In this document: in pieces, positions 50,899-59,445 of the stretch | Layout of the letters: each line of letters starts with the position of its first letter | Numbering within the stretch: the first letter of the stretch is position 1 | NCBI RefSeq assembly: GCF_019396385.1 | Contig: NZ_JAHKRN010000001.1 | Span: 62,001 to 126,000, forward strand | Direction of reading: 5' to 3' | Source of the DNA: Nonomuraea harbinensis | GTDB taxonomy: Bacteria; Actinomycetota; Actinomycetes; Streptosporangiales; Streptosporangiaceae | Length of the DNA: 64,000 nucleotides | The notes under the pieces: model-generated | Told to the model about the DNA's origin: nothing | The model's database searches: none | The model's input: the letters and a program-made list of their open reading frames with translations, nothing else | Made by a program: the position numbers and the translations under genes

Positions 50899-51836
50899 GT
50901 CTGCGGGTCAGCGAGCTGAGGGTGCACTACAAGACACTCAGAGGCGATGTGAAGGCGCTCGACGGGGTCTCCTTCACCATGGACGACGGGGAGATCCTCG
51001 GCCTGGCGGGCGAGTCCGGCTGCGGCAAGACGACGCTGGGCAAGAGCCTCATCCGCATGGACGGCCGGATGCGCCACGTCGGCGGCACCGTCGAGCTGGA
51101 CGGCCGTGAGCTGCCGATCGGCGACGACCGGGCGATGAACGACTACCGCTTCCACGAGATCTCGCTCATCCCGCAGTACTCGATGAGCGCCATGAACCCG
51201 ACCCGCCGGATCGGCAGGATGGTGACCGAGCTGCTCCGCTCGCGCGGCGTGACGCTCGACAGGAAGGAGCTGGAGAGCCGGATCGGCATGGTGGGGCTGC
51301 CGCGCGAGGTGCTCGACCGCTACCCGATCGAGCTGTCCGGCGGCCAGAAGCAGCGCATGGTCATGGTCATCTCCACGCTGCTCGACCCGGCGCTGCTGAT
51401 CGCCGACGAGATCACCTCCGCGCTCGACGTGTCCACCCAGAAGGCGGTGGCCAAGGCGCTGCTCGGCTTCCGCGACGGCGGCTACGTCAAGAGCATGATC
51501 TTCATCACCCACGACCTGGCGCTGACCTCGCACATCGCCGACACGGTCATGGTGATGTACGCGGGCAAGCTGGCGGAGAAGGCGCCGTCGGAGAAACTGA
51601 TCAAGGCGCCGAAGCACCCGTACACGAAGCTGCTGATCAACTCGCTGCCGGAGATCGGCGTCCGCTACGAGGAACGCAAGCTGGCCGGCATCCCCGGCAG
51701 CCCGCCGTCGCTGCTCAACCCGCCGCAGGGCTGCCGCTTCCGCGACCGCTGCCCGCTGGCCGGCGACGAGTGCGCCGAGGAGCCGCCGGTGAACGAGATC
51801 GAGCCCAACCACTTCGTCGCGTGCTGGAAGGCCTGA
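50895..51836 (+). CDS. ABC transporter ATPase, DppD type
   Basis: 313 residues from ATG 50895. Walker [10 protein letters not shown], signature LSGGQKQRM, Walker B LLIADEIT(S)ALD. The C-terminal oligopeptide/dipeptide ATPase extension has the Cys pattern [14 protein letters not shown] for an Fe-S or metal site. It couples ATP hydrolysis to import with the DppF-type ATPase; the stop overlaps that gene by 1 nt. Confidence 0.94.
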   Translation: MSLRVSELRVHYKTLRGDVKALDGVSFTMDDGEILGLAGESGCGKTTLGKSLIRMDGRMRHVGGTVELDGRELPIGDDRAMNDYRFHEISLIPQYSMSAMNPTRRIGRMVTELLRSRGVTLDRKELESRIGMVGLPREVLDRYPIELSGGQKQRMVMVISTLLDPALLIADEITSALDVSTQKAVAKALLGFRDGGYVKSMIFITHDLALTSHIADTVMVMYAGKLAEKAPSEKLIKAPKHPYTKLLINSLPEIGVRYEERKLAGIPGSPPSLLNPPQGCRFRDRCPLAGDECAEEPPVNEIEPNHFVACWKA

Positions 51837-52711
51837 TGCTGAAAGTCGAGAACGTCACCAAGGTCTACAAGGTCGGGACCTTCGGCGGGCGGACGCTGAC
51901 GGCCGTGGACGCGGTGAGCTTCGAGGTGCGGCCCGGCGAGGTCGTCTCCCTCATCGGGGAGAGCGGCAGCGGGAAGAGCACGATCGGCAAGATGATCCTC
52001 GGCCTGATCCCGATGACCGGCGGGACGATCACCGTCGACGGCGTGCCCGTCAAGCCGGGCCGGGACTACTACCGGTCCGTCCAGGGCGTCTTCCAGGACC
52101 CGTTCAGCTGCTACAACCCGGTCTTCAAGGCCGACCGGGTGTTCCAGCTGATCAAGGACAGCTACTACCCGTCGGTCCCCGGCAAGGAGTGGACCGAACG
52201 GGTCCACTCGGCCATCGAGGACGTGCGGCTCAACCCGCGCGAGGTGCTCGGCAAGTTCCCCCACCAGCTCAGCGGCGGCCAGCTCCAGCGCCTGCTGATC
52301 GCCAGGGCGCTGCTGCTCGACCTGAAGCTGCTGATCGCCGACGAGATCACCAGCATGCTCGACGCCTCCACCCGCATCGACGTGCTCAACCTGCTCGCCG
52401 AGCTCAAGGGCCGCGGGCTGAGCGTGCTGTACGTGACGCACGACCTGTCGCTCGGCCACTACCTGGCCGAGCGCACGGTCGTGCTGCGCAGCGGCGCGGT
52501 CGTCGAGATGGGGCTGACGCACAAGGTGTTCGACGACCCCCTGCACCCCTACACCAGGCAGCTCCTGTCGTCCGTCCCCCGGCTGCACGCCCCGTGGGAG
52601 GACGCCCCGCCGGTGGAGACCTGCCTGTATCACGAGCGCGGCGCGACCGGCGGCCTGTACGAGGCCGAGCCCGGTCACTTCGTGGCCTGCGCCAAGCTCG
52701 ACGACTGCTGA
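51836..52711 (+). CDS. ABC transporter ATPase, DppF type
   Basis: 291 residues from ATG 51836. Walker A GESGSGKST, signature LSGGQLQRL, Walker [13 protein letters not shown]. The C-terminus is a shortened form of the family extension (CLYHERGATGG), without the full Cys set of the DppD protein. Eleven nt before the GH2 gene. Confidence 0.94.
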   Translation: MLKVENVTKVYKVGTFGGRTLTAVDAVSFEVRPGEVVSLIGESGSGKSTIGKMILGLIPMTGGTITVDGVPVKPGRDYYRSVQGVFQDPFSCYNPVFKADRVFQLIKDSYYPSVPGKEWTERVHSAIEDVRLNPREVLGKFPHQLSGGQLQRLLIARALLLDLKLLIADEITSMLDASTRIDVLNLLAELKGRGLSVLYVTHDLSLGHYLAERTVVLRSGAVVEMGLTHKVFDDPLHPYTRQLLSSVPRLHAPWEDAPPVETCLYHERGATGGLYEAEPGHFVACAKLDDC

Positions 52712-52722
52712 AGGAGAACCAC

Positions 52723-55125
52723 GTGAGCTCGTACCGACCGCTGCACGACGGCTGGGTCCTGTCGGGCGCATCGGGGGACGTGCCCGCCACGGTGCCTGCC
52801 ACGGTGCCCGCCACTGTGCCCGCCACGGTGCCCGGTTGCGTGCACACCGATCTGCTCGCCGCCGGTCTCATCGACGACCCGTACCTGGACGACAACGAGA
52901 ACCGGCTGGCCTGGATCGGCCGCACCGCGTGGACGTACACCACCGTGTTCTCCTGGTCGGGCGACGAGCACGAGCGCACGGACCTGGTGTGCGACGGGCT
53001 GGACACGGTGGCGGAGATCACCCTGAACGGGGTGCGCGTCGGTGCCACCGCCAACCAGCACCGCTCCTACCGGTTCCCGGTGCGGCACCTGCTGCGCGAG
53101 GGCGAGAACACGCTCACCGTCTCCTTCGGCTCGGCGCTGGAGTACGCCGAGGAGCGGCGGGCCGCGCTCGGGTTCCGCCCCGGCGCTTACGAGGCGCCGT
53201 ACGCGTTCATCCGCAAGATGGCCTGCAACTTCGGCTGGGACTGGGGGCCCGCCCTGGTCACGGCCGGCATCTGGCGCCCGATCGGGCTGGAGAGCTGGAC
53301 CGGCGCCCGCCTGGCCTCGGTCCGCCCGCTCGCCACCGTCGCCGCCGACGGCTCGGGCCGGGTGGACGTGCACGTGAGCGTCGAACGAGCCACCGAGGCG
53401 CCGCTCACTCTGGTCGCCGAGGTGGCCGGGGTCTCGGCGGAGGTGCGGCTCGCCGCCGGTCAGCGGACCGCCGTCGTGCCGCTGACCGTGCCCTCGCCCA
53501 GGCTGTGGTGGCCTCGCGGGTACGGGGAGCAGCACCGTTACGAGCTGGCCGTGCGGCTCGGGGAGTCGTCGTGGGCCGGGAAGATCGGGTTCCGGACGGT
53601 CGAGCTGGAACGGGAGGCGTTCAGGCTCGTCGTCAACGGCACGCCGGTGTTCGCCCGCGGCGTCAACTGGATCCCCGACGACTGCTTCCCGTCCAGGATC
53701 ACCCGCGACCGGCTCGCCGCCCGCTTCGGCCAGGCCGTCGGCGCGGGCGTCAACCTGCTGCGCGTATGGGGCGGGGGCCTGTACGAGAGCGAGGACTTCT
53801 ACGACCTGGCCGACGAGCTCGGGCTGCTGGTGTGGCAGGACTTCCCGTTCGCCTGCGCGGCCTACCCGGAGGAGGAGCCGTTCCGGTCGGAGGTGGCCGC
53901 CGAGGCGCGCGAGCACGTGACCAGGCTCGCCCCGCACCCCAGCCTGGTGCTGTGGTGCGGCAACAACGAGAACCTGGAGGGGCACGCCGACTGGGGCTGG
54001 CAGGACGAGCTGGCGGGCCGGAGCTGGGGCGGCGGCTTCTACCACGACCTGCTGCCGTCGATCGTGGCCGAGCTGGACCCGACCCGCCCGTACGTCCCGG
54101 GCAGCCCGTTCTCGGCCGACCCCGCCGCTCCGCCGCAGGACCCGTCCACCGGCACCATCCACATCTGGGACGTCTGGAACCGCGAGGACTACCGCCACTA
54201 CGCGACCTACACGCCCCGGTTCGTGGCCGAGTTCGGCTTCCAGGGGCCGCCCGCGTACGCCACGCTCCGCCGCGCCGTCTCCGGGGAGCTGGCCGCCGAC
54301 GCCCCGCTGGTGCTGCACCACCAGAAGGCCGACGACGGCAACGGCAAGCTGCTGCGCGGCCTCGGCGACCACCTGCCCGCGCCGGATTCGTTCGACGACT
54401 GGCACTACCTGACCCAGCTCAACCAGGCCCGCGCCATCACCTTCGGCGTCGAGCGGTTCCGCGCGCTGGCGCCGTACTGCATGGGCACGATCGTCTGGCA
54501 GCTCAACGACTGCTGGCCGGTCACCTCCTGGGCGGCGGTCGACGGTGACGGCAGGCGCAAACCGTTGTGGTACGCGCTGCGCCGCCTTTACGCCGACCGG
54601 CTGCTCACCGTGCAGGGCGACGAGGTGGCCGTGGTCAACGACTCCGGTACGGCGTGGCAGGGCTCACTACTGGTCACTCGCCTCGGGCTGGACGGGGAAC
54701 CGCTGGCCAAGGACGTCCTGGAGGTCTCGGCGGAACCCCGGTCGGTGGCGCGGGCGCCGCTCCCGCCTTCGGTCGCCACCCCCGACGACCCTTCCCGCGA
54801 ACTCCTCTCGGTCCGCCTCGGCGACTCGCGCACCCTGTCCTTCTTCGCCGAGGACCCGGCCGTGGCCTTCCCTCCGGCGTCCTACGACGCTTCCGCCGAC
54901 CGGGTGGACGGCGGCTACCGCGTGACGGTCACCGCCCGCACGATCCTCCGCGACCTGGCCCTCTTCCCGGACCGCCTGGACCCCGACGCGTCGGTGGACA
55001 CCATGCTGGTCACCCTCCTGCCGGGGGAGAGCGCCACCTTCCACGTCACCACCGGCGCAACCCTGGACCCCTCGGCACTCACCACCCACCCCGTCCTACG
55101 CTGCGTCAACGACGGCCGCGACTGA
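52723..55125 (+). CDS. Glycoside hydrolase family 2 beta-mannosidase
   Basis: 800 residues from GTG 52723 (AAGGAG eight nt upstream). The N-terminal jelly roll starts with the GH2 mannosidase pattern WVLSGA...VPGCVHTDLLAAGLIDDPYLDDNE. The TIM barrel has acid/base Glu416 in WCGNNENLEG and nucleophile Glu503 in FVAEFGFQG. No signal peptide, so it acts in the cytoplasm on imported beta-mannosides. The N-terminus carries a fourfold VPAT repeat not usual for the family. Last gene of the transporter operon. Confidence 0.93.
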   Translation: MSSYRPLHDGWVLSGASGDVPATVPATVPATVPATVPGCVHTDLLAAGLIDDPYLDDNENRLAWIGRTAWTYTTVFSWSGDEHERTDLVCDGLDTVAEITLNGVRVGATANQHRSYRFPVRHLLREGENTLTVSFGSALEYAEERRAALGFRPGAYEAPYAFIRKMACNFGWDWGPALVTAGIWRPIGLESWTGARLASVRPLATVAADGSGRVDVHVSVERATEAPLTLVAEVAGVSAEVRLAAGQRTAVVPLTVPSPRLWWPRGYGEQHRYELAVRLGESSWAGKIGFRTVELEREAFRLVVNGTPVFARGVNWIPDDCFPSRITRDRLAARFGQAVGAGVNLLRVWGGGLYESEDFYDLADELGLLVWQDFPFACAAYPEEEPFRSEVAAEAREHVTRLAPHPSLVLWCGNNENLEGHADWGWQDELAGRSWGGGFYHDLLPSIVAELDPTRPYVPGSPFSADPAAPPQDPSTGTIHIWDVWNREDYRHYATYTPRFVAEFGFQGPPAYATLRRAVSGELAADAPLVLHHQKADDGNGKLLRGLGDHLPAPDSFDDWHYLTQLNQARAITFGVERFRALAPYCMGTIVWQLNDCWPVTSWAAVDGDGRRKPLWYALRRLYADRLLTVQGDEVAVVNDSGTAWQGSLLVTRLGLDGEPLAKDVLEVSAEPRSVARAPLPPSVATPDDPSRELLSVRLGDSRTLSFFAEDPAVAFPPASYDASADRVDGGYRVTVTARTILRDLALFPDRLDPDASVDTMLVTLLPGESATFHVTTGATLDPSALTTHPVLRCVNDGRD
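52780..52833 (+). repeat. In-frame 12-bp tandem repeat coding VPAT units
   Basis: Four 12-bp units (GTGCCCGCCACG and variants with one change) plus a partial fifth encode VPATVPATVPATVPATVP at residues 20-37 of the beta-mannosidase. Relatives normally have one such VPAT-VPG step before the conserved CVHTDLL. Confidence 0.9.
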
Positions 55126-55391
55126 GCCGGCGGTATTCCCGCTGGATGACATGCCATATCCCCCGGATTTGCGTACTCAAATGAAAAAGGAGTTCGCCGA
55201 AGGTGGGATGCGTGCTGCCCGCTATTGCTGGCGTATGTGGATAACGTGGCGGAAGAGAACTCCTGATAGCCATTCGACAAGACTCGGCAGAATCTATCGA
55301 AGAGAGGACTTCCCGAACCTCTAGTGAGCGCCGATAGTAAGGAGTGCCGATCTTCGGCTGCTGATTCCTGGAGACAGAAGGAAGGAACTTC

Positions 55392-55985
55392 GTGACCAGT
55401 TACGATGAGGTCAAAGCCAGGCTTGATTCCGATATGCAATCCCTGGAAATGCTTGCGCGGGCAGGAGAAGAGCTCAAGGTCTTCTTCAACGAGGACGACT
55501 GGGACGAGAGCGTAATCGGCGTCATTCACAACTACCCATACGGTCTTCAAGAGTGGCGTGATCGCCTGTCTCTGGTATATGCCCAGGTAACGAAACGAGA
55601 GTCTGAAGAGCTGCAGCCCGCAGCGGTAAGCCCGTTGGAGAAGCTCGAAGATGTTCTGAGACGCATAGCGGCCGGCCAGGAAGAGGTCGCGAAGCGCATG
55701 GCGGCCACTCAGGAAGAGGTCTCGAAGCACCTGGGGAGCGCTCACGAAGAGATCGCGAAGAACTTGGCGGTCGTCCACGAACAGACGACGCGCTTCATGA
55801 GCACTCAAGAAACTGCGATACAAGAAACCGCGCAGGGCTTCCGCGAGCTTGCTGTACACATCCAGGATGCCGTATCGTCCGTAAAATCGGAGGAATATGG
55901 CAGCCCTGCTCCTGTGCAACCCCCGGATCAGCCTGATGCATCGCCGACGGACGATCCGCCGGAGAAAGGCTTCTGGAAAAGTTAG
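55392..55985 (+). CDS. Coiled-coil protein of unknown function with 11-residue repeats
   Basis: 197 residues from GTG 55392 (GGAAGGAA upstream). No signal or membrane helix. The middle (about 80-155) is a coiled coil with four 11-residue repeats from residue 96: QEEVAKRMAAT, QEEVSKHLGSA, HEEIAKNLAVV, HEQTTRFMSTQ. The tail is Pro/Asp-rich. Base composition is lower in GC than the neighbours, suggesting transfer. The 266-bp gap upstream of it holds nothing I can name. Confidence 0.75.
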   Translation: MTSYDEVKARLDSDMQSLEMLARAGEELKVFFNEDDWDESVIGVIHNYPYGLQEWRDRLSLVYAQVTKRESEELQPAAVSPLEKLEDVLRRIAAGQEEVAKRMAATQEEVSKHLGSAHEEIAKNLAVVHEQTTRFMSTQETAIQETAQGFRELAVHIQDAVSSVKSEEYGSPAPVQPPDQPDASPTDDPPEKGFWKS

Positions 55986-56066
55986 ATCGCTCTATCGCTT
56001 TTTGTTTCGACGGGCTTGAGGACTGGACCTGCTCGACGTTCCCGAATGTCAGGCCGCAGCGCTGCG

Positions 56067-56267
56067 TCAACGAGCCGTGACCGAGGTTCCCAGCAAGCGG
56101 TCGTGCAGCGCCCGCCCGTCCCGGTCCACGAATGACCAGAGCGCGTCGGCGGCCAGCCACAACAATCCGTAGACCGGCCACAGCACGGCGACAGGGAAGA
56201 GCAGATGTTCGCCAACCTCGGCCCGGTCACCGCCGCCCCCGAACTCCGCGATGTCTTTCGCCGGCAC
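56067..56267 (-). pseudogene. Truncated copy of the RDD membrane protein C-terminus
   Basis: The minus-strand frame encodes LLFPVAVLWPVYGLLWLAADA then LWSFVDRDGRALHDRLLGTSVT. It aligns almost residue for residue with the end of the RDD protein at 59392-60366 (LLFPVAVLWPEVGVLWLATDALW). DNA of about 56079-56204 and 59439-59560 is about 80 percent alike by eye. The rest of the gene is missing, and upstream codons (GGGGDRAEVGEH) are unrelated. Confidence 0.75.
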
Positions 56268-56272
56268 GCTGG

Positions 56273-57037
56273 TTATGTTGGGTCCGACGTGGAGGGCGGC
56301 AGTCTGTCGGCCTCCACCACCAGATCGTCGCCGCCGCTGCGTACGTCCATGACGAGCACGGTGATGTTGTCCGGCCCGCCACTCTCCAGAGCCAGCGCGA
56401 CCAGCCGCTCGGCCGCGTCGCCCGGATCAGTGGTCGAGTCCAGGACAGCCCGCATGACCCCGGTGGGCACGACGCCGCTCAAGCCGTCCGAGCACAGCAC
56501 ATACCGATCTCCCGAGTGGAGCTGTCGCCGGCTCAGGTCGGGGGAGCGCCCGTCGGCGCGGCCGTCGAGAAATCGTGCGATCTTCTCAGGCAGATGGGGC
56601 ACGTCGGCCGCGTCCGCCACAAGATTGCCGTAGGTGTGATCTTCGCTGATCTGGGTCAGGTCGCCATCTCGCAGCACGTATGCCCGCGAGTCGCCGATGT
56701 TGGCCACGATTGCGGTCGTCCCGGACCAGAGCATGGCCACCAGGGTGGTGCCCATGGTCGCGGCGTCCGGGTCGATCTCGATCCTGTTGCGCAGCGCCAG
56801 ACTCGCGGAGTGGATCGCCTGCCCGAGTACGTCAGGGAGATCCGGCGGCGAGTGCACGCGGTCATACGGTTTCAGGGTGTCGATCACCGTGGAGCTGGCC
56901 ACGTCGCCGGCCGCGTGCCCGCCGAGGCCGTCGGCGACCGCGAACAGGTTTTGACCTGCGTATACGGCGTCCTCGTTGTGGCGGCGTACGAGCCCGATGT
57001 GTGTCCGGGCGGACGCTTCAACGGTGAGGCGGCTCAT
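56273..57037 (-). CDS. PP2C-family Ser/Thr protein phosphatase
   Basis: 254 residues. PPM metal-site motifs are present: RRHNEDAVYAG, FAVADGLGGHAAGD, IVANIGDSRAYVLRDG, CSDGLSGVVP and GGPDNITVLVMDV. No membrane anchor. It removes phosphate from Ser/Thr kinase targets such as those of PknB-like enzymes; a kinase gene is far away at 118. It starts 6 nt after the GntR gene stop, so the two are co-transcribed. Confidence 0.93.
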   Translation of the reverse strand: MSRLTVEASARTHIGLVRRHNEDAVYAGQNLFAVADGLGGHAAGDVASSTVIDTLKPYDRVHSPPDLPDVLGQAIHSASLALRNRIEIDPDAATMGTTLVAMLWSGTTAIVANIGDSRAYVLRDGDLTQISEDHTYGNLVADAADVPHLPEKIARFLDGRADGRSPDLSRRQLHSGDRYVLCSDGLSGVVPTGVMRAVLDSTTDPGDAAERLVALALESGGPDNITVLVMDVRSGGDDLVVEADRLPPSTSDPT

Positions 57038-57043
57038 GGGCGT

Positions 57044-57868
57044 TCACCTGTCGGTCTCGATCTGGTCGGGGCTTCGGATGTCGGGCCACGGGGATTGCGC
57101 GGACTCGTCTCGGTGCAGCACGTGCACGGTTTCTACCCGGTCGCTGGCGACGATGTACTCGGTGACCTCGATCGGTTTGCCGTCCGCTCCGGATGTGCCT
57201 ACGCGCACGATCTCCAGGACGGGCAGGCTGATCGGGATCTCCAGCAGGCGTGCCTCGTCGGGGGTCGGGGTGCGTGCCCGGTGGAACTCGGTCCAACTGA
57301 TCGGCCAGTGGCCGGCCTTCTCCAGTAGGTACAGCCAGTGGCCTGGGCCGGGGTCCTCGGACGCCGTCTCGGGGGCGTCGGTCACTCCCCGCGGATGTAT
57401 CCACGAGATGTTGATCTGAAAGGGCGGCTCGGACTCGGGCCCGGTGACCCGGAACCGGCGCATGACAGGTGTGTCCGGTTCGACGCCCAGCAGCTTGGCG
57501 ATCCTCGGGTCGGTCAGTGGTTCGTGGCCTGCCAAGGGGGTGATGTGGTGCTTCCACTTCTCCTGGCCGGAGGCCGAGGGGAAGGAGTAACCGGCGCTGG
57601 GGGTGGCCCTGTTGCGCTTCACCAGGTTCCCGCGCGGTCTGCGAAGGCGCATCATCCCGTGCCGGACGATGATGCCCCGGCCCTGCACGGCCCACAACAC
57701 GCCTTGAGACTCCAGCGCGGCGATGGCTCGGCCGATGGTGTCGCGATTCGCGTCATACTCGGCCGCGAGATCGTTGAGTCGCGGAAGGCGGGAGCCCGGC
57801 TCCCATTCGCCGGCCTCGACCCTGCGTCTGATCTCCGCTGCGATGTCCAGATAGCGCGAGTGCTGCAT
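57044..57868 (-). CDS. GntR-family transcriptional regulator (HutC/UTRA type)
   Basis: 274 residues from ATG 57868, with GGGAGGAAGC directly upstream. N-terminal winged HTH (DIAAEIRRRVEAGEWEPGSR, DANRDTIGRAIAALESQG) and a C-terminal UTRA effector domain (about 105-260; PDTPVMRRFRVTGPESEPPF). Repeats of GATTGTCCCC and CAATCCTTG/CAAGGATTG upstream are likely its operators. Confidence 0.92.
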   Translation of the reverse strand: MQHSRYLDIAAEIRRRVEAGEWEPGSRLPRLNDLAAEYDANRDTIGRAIAALESQGVLWAVQGRGIIVRHGMMRLRRPRGNLVKRNRATPSAGYSFPSASGQEKWKHHITPLAGHEPLTDPRIAKLLGVEPDTPVMRRFRVTGPESEPPFQINISWIHPRGVTDAPETASEDPGPGHWLYLLEKAGHWPISWTEFHRARTPTPDEARLLEIPISLPVLEIVRVGTSGADGKPIEVTEYIVASDRVETVHVLHRDESAQSPWPDIRSPDQIETDR

Positions 57869-57883
57869 GCTTCCTCCCTTTCG

Positions 57884-57961
57884 AAGATTGTCCCCGATCA
57901 ATCCTTGACACGACTCCCTCTCGCGCCCACTATGGTCCCAGACAGTCCAAGGATTGTCCCC
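57884..57961. promoter_or_regulatory. GntR operator repeats around a promoter
   Basis: GATTGTCCCC occurs at 57886-57895 and 57952-57961. CAATCCTTG (57899-57907) and CAAGGATTG (57948-57956) form an inverted repeat. Between them TTGACA (57905-57910) and TATGGT (57931-57936) could be a plus-strand promoter, although the 20-bp spacer is long. Probably the autoregulatory site of the adjacent GntR protein. Confidence 0.6.
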
Positions 57962-58406
57962 GGACATTACGTCGTACAAGGAGACAGTAGACGTAAGCAG
58001 TGGCGTTGCGCGCCACCAGCCCAAACAAAGCAAGACGGCCCCCGGTGCTGGAACACCGGAGGCCGCCGAATCAGGTCACTCCTCGCGAAAAGAGATCCAC
58101 CTGATGCCGCTCATCATCGCATTGCGCTCGCCCAGCGTGAACACCAAGCCGCGCCAGCCGCTCGATATGTCGGCTCCGCTATCAGCGGCACCTTCGTCTG
58201 CACCAGATCGGCAACCCGCAGCGTCCGTGCGTCCCTGACCTCTCGGATCGGGACGAGAGTAATTCCGGCCTCGGTCGGGTCGTCATTGAACTTGCACAGT
58301 GTGCAGTCTGCCTTGGCTGCAGTGGTCGGGCTGGATCGGCTCCGCGCATGAAGGGCGGTTGGATCAAATGCGACGCAAACGAAGAGAGAACGATCTGGAG
58401 CGTTCC
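57962..58406 (+). other. 445-bp stretch without a confident gene; contains a strong hairpin
   Basis: Arms GGCCCCCGGTG (58037-58047) and CACCGGAGGCC (58054-58064) form a stem with one mismatch and a 6-nt loop. A weak open frame (57954-58238, 94 codons) crosses it but has low-complexity, uninformative sequence. Nothing else recognisable was seen. The hairpin may end or attenuate a transcript from the promoter at about 57905. Confidence 0.5.
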
Positions 58407-58667
58407 ATGCCGACTCGTGAGCAGGTGCAGTTCCACTACCTGACGCAGCTCGCGTGGGGCCTGGCGAGGCGCGGCCTGGCCGTTTCGGTGCAGTTGCCAC
58501 GACGCGACGAGCCGTGCGTCGCGGTCCAGCGGATGTCGGGGCCGTTGCTCGTACGGGCTTCTCTGCGGGGCGAGCAGTGGGTCTTCTCGTGGGGACGAGG
58601 ACGCGACCGGTGCGTGGACGCGCGGGACGAGGGCGCGTGCGAGCGAGTGTGGGAGGTGGCCCAGTGA
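58407..58667 (+). CDS. Small protein of the HATPase cassette, unknown function
   Basis: 86 residues from ATG 58407 (GGAG seven nt upstream); an ATG 39 nt earlier is less likely. Contains HYLTQLAWGLARRGLAVSVQ and GEQWVFSWGRGRD. No known domain. Such a short gene directly before an RsbW-like ATPase is common in actinomycete genomes. It overlaps the next gene by GTGA. Confidence 0.75.
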   Translation: MPTREQVQFHYLTQLAWGLARRGLAVSVQLPRRDEPCVAVQRMSGPLLVRASLRGEQWVFSWGRGRDRCVDARDEGACERVWEVAQ

Positions 58668-59113
58668 AAGAACAGGCACTGGTGGACCTGACGATCCCGG
58701 GGAACGCGGCTTGGGTCTGCCTGGTCCGCCGCTGGGTGGCCGACGCCCTGATGGTGGCGGGGCATCGCGATGTGGACGATGCCCGGCTTGTCGCGAGTGA
58801 GCTGGCGGGGAACGCCGTGCTGCATACCGTGTCGGGGCGGCCGGGCGGGCTGGTGAGGGTGAAGGTCTTCGGGGTTACCGACGTGCTGGCCAGGATCGAG
58901 GTGATCGACGAGGGCGCGGCGACGGTTCCTCGTTCTCGCCGGTCCGGTGACGACGAGTGTGGTGGTCGTGGTCTGTGGCTGGTTGAGCAGACCGCGATCA
59001 GGTGGGGGACCCGGTCCGTGTCGCAACGGTGGAACCTGGTGTGGGCCGAGGTTTCCACGCTGGGCGTGCTCCCGATGCCTGAGTTCGAGGACGCGGAAGA
59101 GGTTCTGACGTGA
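58664..59113 (+). CDS. RsbW/SpoIIAB-like ATP-binding protein
   Basis: 149 residues from GTG 58664. HATPase_c motifs: N-box DARLVASELAGNAVLHT and G1/G2 boxes VEVIDEG-like (IEVIDEGAA) and GGRGLWLVEQ. Small stand-alone GHKL ATPases of this type act as anti-sigma factors or regulatory kinases. Its target is unknown. Overlaps both neighbours by 4 nt. Confidence 0.88.
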   Translation: MKEQALVDLTIPGNAAWVCLVRRWVADALMVAGHRDVDDARLVASELAGNAVLHTVSGRPGGLVRVKVFGVTDVLARIEVIDEGAATVPRSRRSGDDECGGRGLWLVEQTAIRWGTRSVSQRWNLVWAEVSTLGVLPMPEFEDAEEVLT

Positions 59114-59445
59114 CTCGTGACTTTCACGGTCCTCACGCCGCTGCTGGTGGGTTCGATGCTGAGTCGATCGATTGGCGTGATCCGTTGCCTCGCTTCGGCC
59201 GGGTCCGGGTCCTGCGGCACACCTGTGAGTGCCGGGCGCGGGTCTACGAGTTCTGCGCTGCGGCCGGGCTCGCCTGGATACGCCAGACCCACCGCTCGCC
59301 GACCGTCATGGTCGTCAAGGAGAGCCGTCCGACCTCGTACAGGGAGGCCGGAGACTTGTGGGAGAAGCTGCTCTCCGGCGAGGCCGAGGGCTCACGGTAC
59401 GGGCGGCCTCAGGGTGGCCGGATGCCCCCTGGTGAATGTGACTGA
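59110..59445 (+). CDS. Small protein of unknown function, third gene of the HATPase cassette
   Basis: 111 residues from GTG 59110, overlapping the ATPase stop. Contains LRHTCECRARVYEFCAAAGL (three Cys) and WIRQTHRSPTVMVVKESRPT. No domain recognised. The last 54 nt overlap the 3' end of the convergent RDD gene, so the C-terminal tail is probably variable. Confidence 0.75.
   Translation: MTRDFHGPHAAAGGFDAESIDWRDPLPRFGRVRVLRHTCECRARVYEFCAAAGLAWIRQTHRSPTVMVVKESRPTSYREAGDLWEKLLSGEAEGSRYGRPQGGRMPPGECD

Noticed and set aside
52780..52833. Tandem 12-bp repeats considered as a CRISPR or origin iteron array
   Set aside because: Contiguous, in-frame and without spacers; they simply encode VPAT units of the mannosidase.
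54915..55919. Minus-strand frame of about 334 codons opposite the coiled-coil gene
   Set aside because: Crosses the mannosidase 3' end and mirrors the repeat of the plus-strand coiled coil; the plus frame has a ribosome-binding site and a better protein pattern.
57962..58406. tRNA or small gene in the longest gene-free stretch
   Set aside because: No cloverleaf or T-loop motif; the 94-codon frame lacks informative sequence.
58114..59292. Minus-strand frame of about 392 codons opposite the HATPase trio
   Set aside because: The trio shows 4-nt overlaps and GHKL motifs; the antisense frame is Ser/Arg/Pro-rich without motifs. A short part near 58120-58330 looked mildly protein-like but could not be supported.
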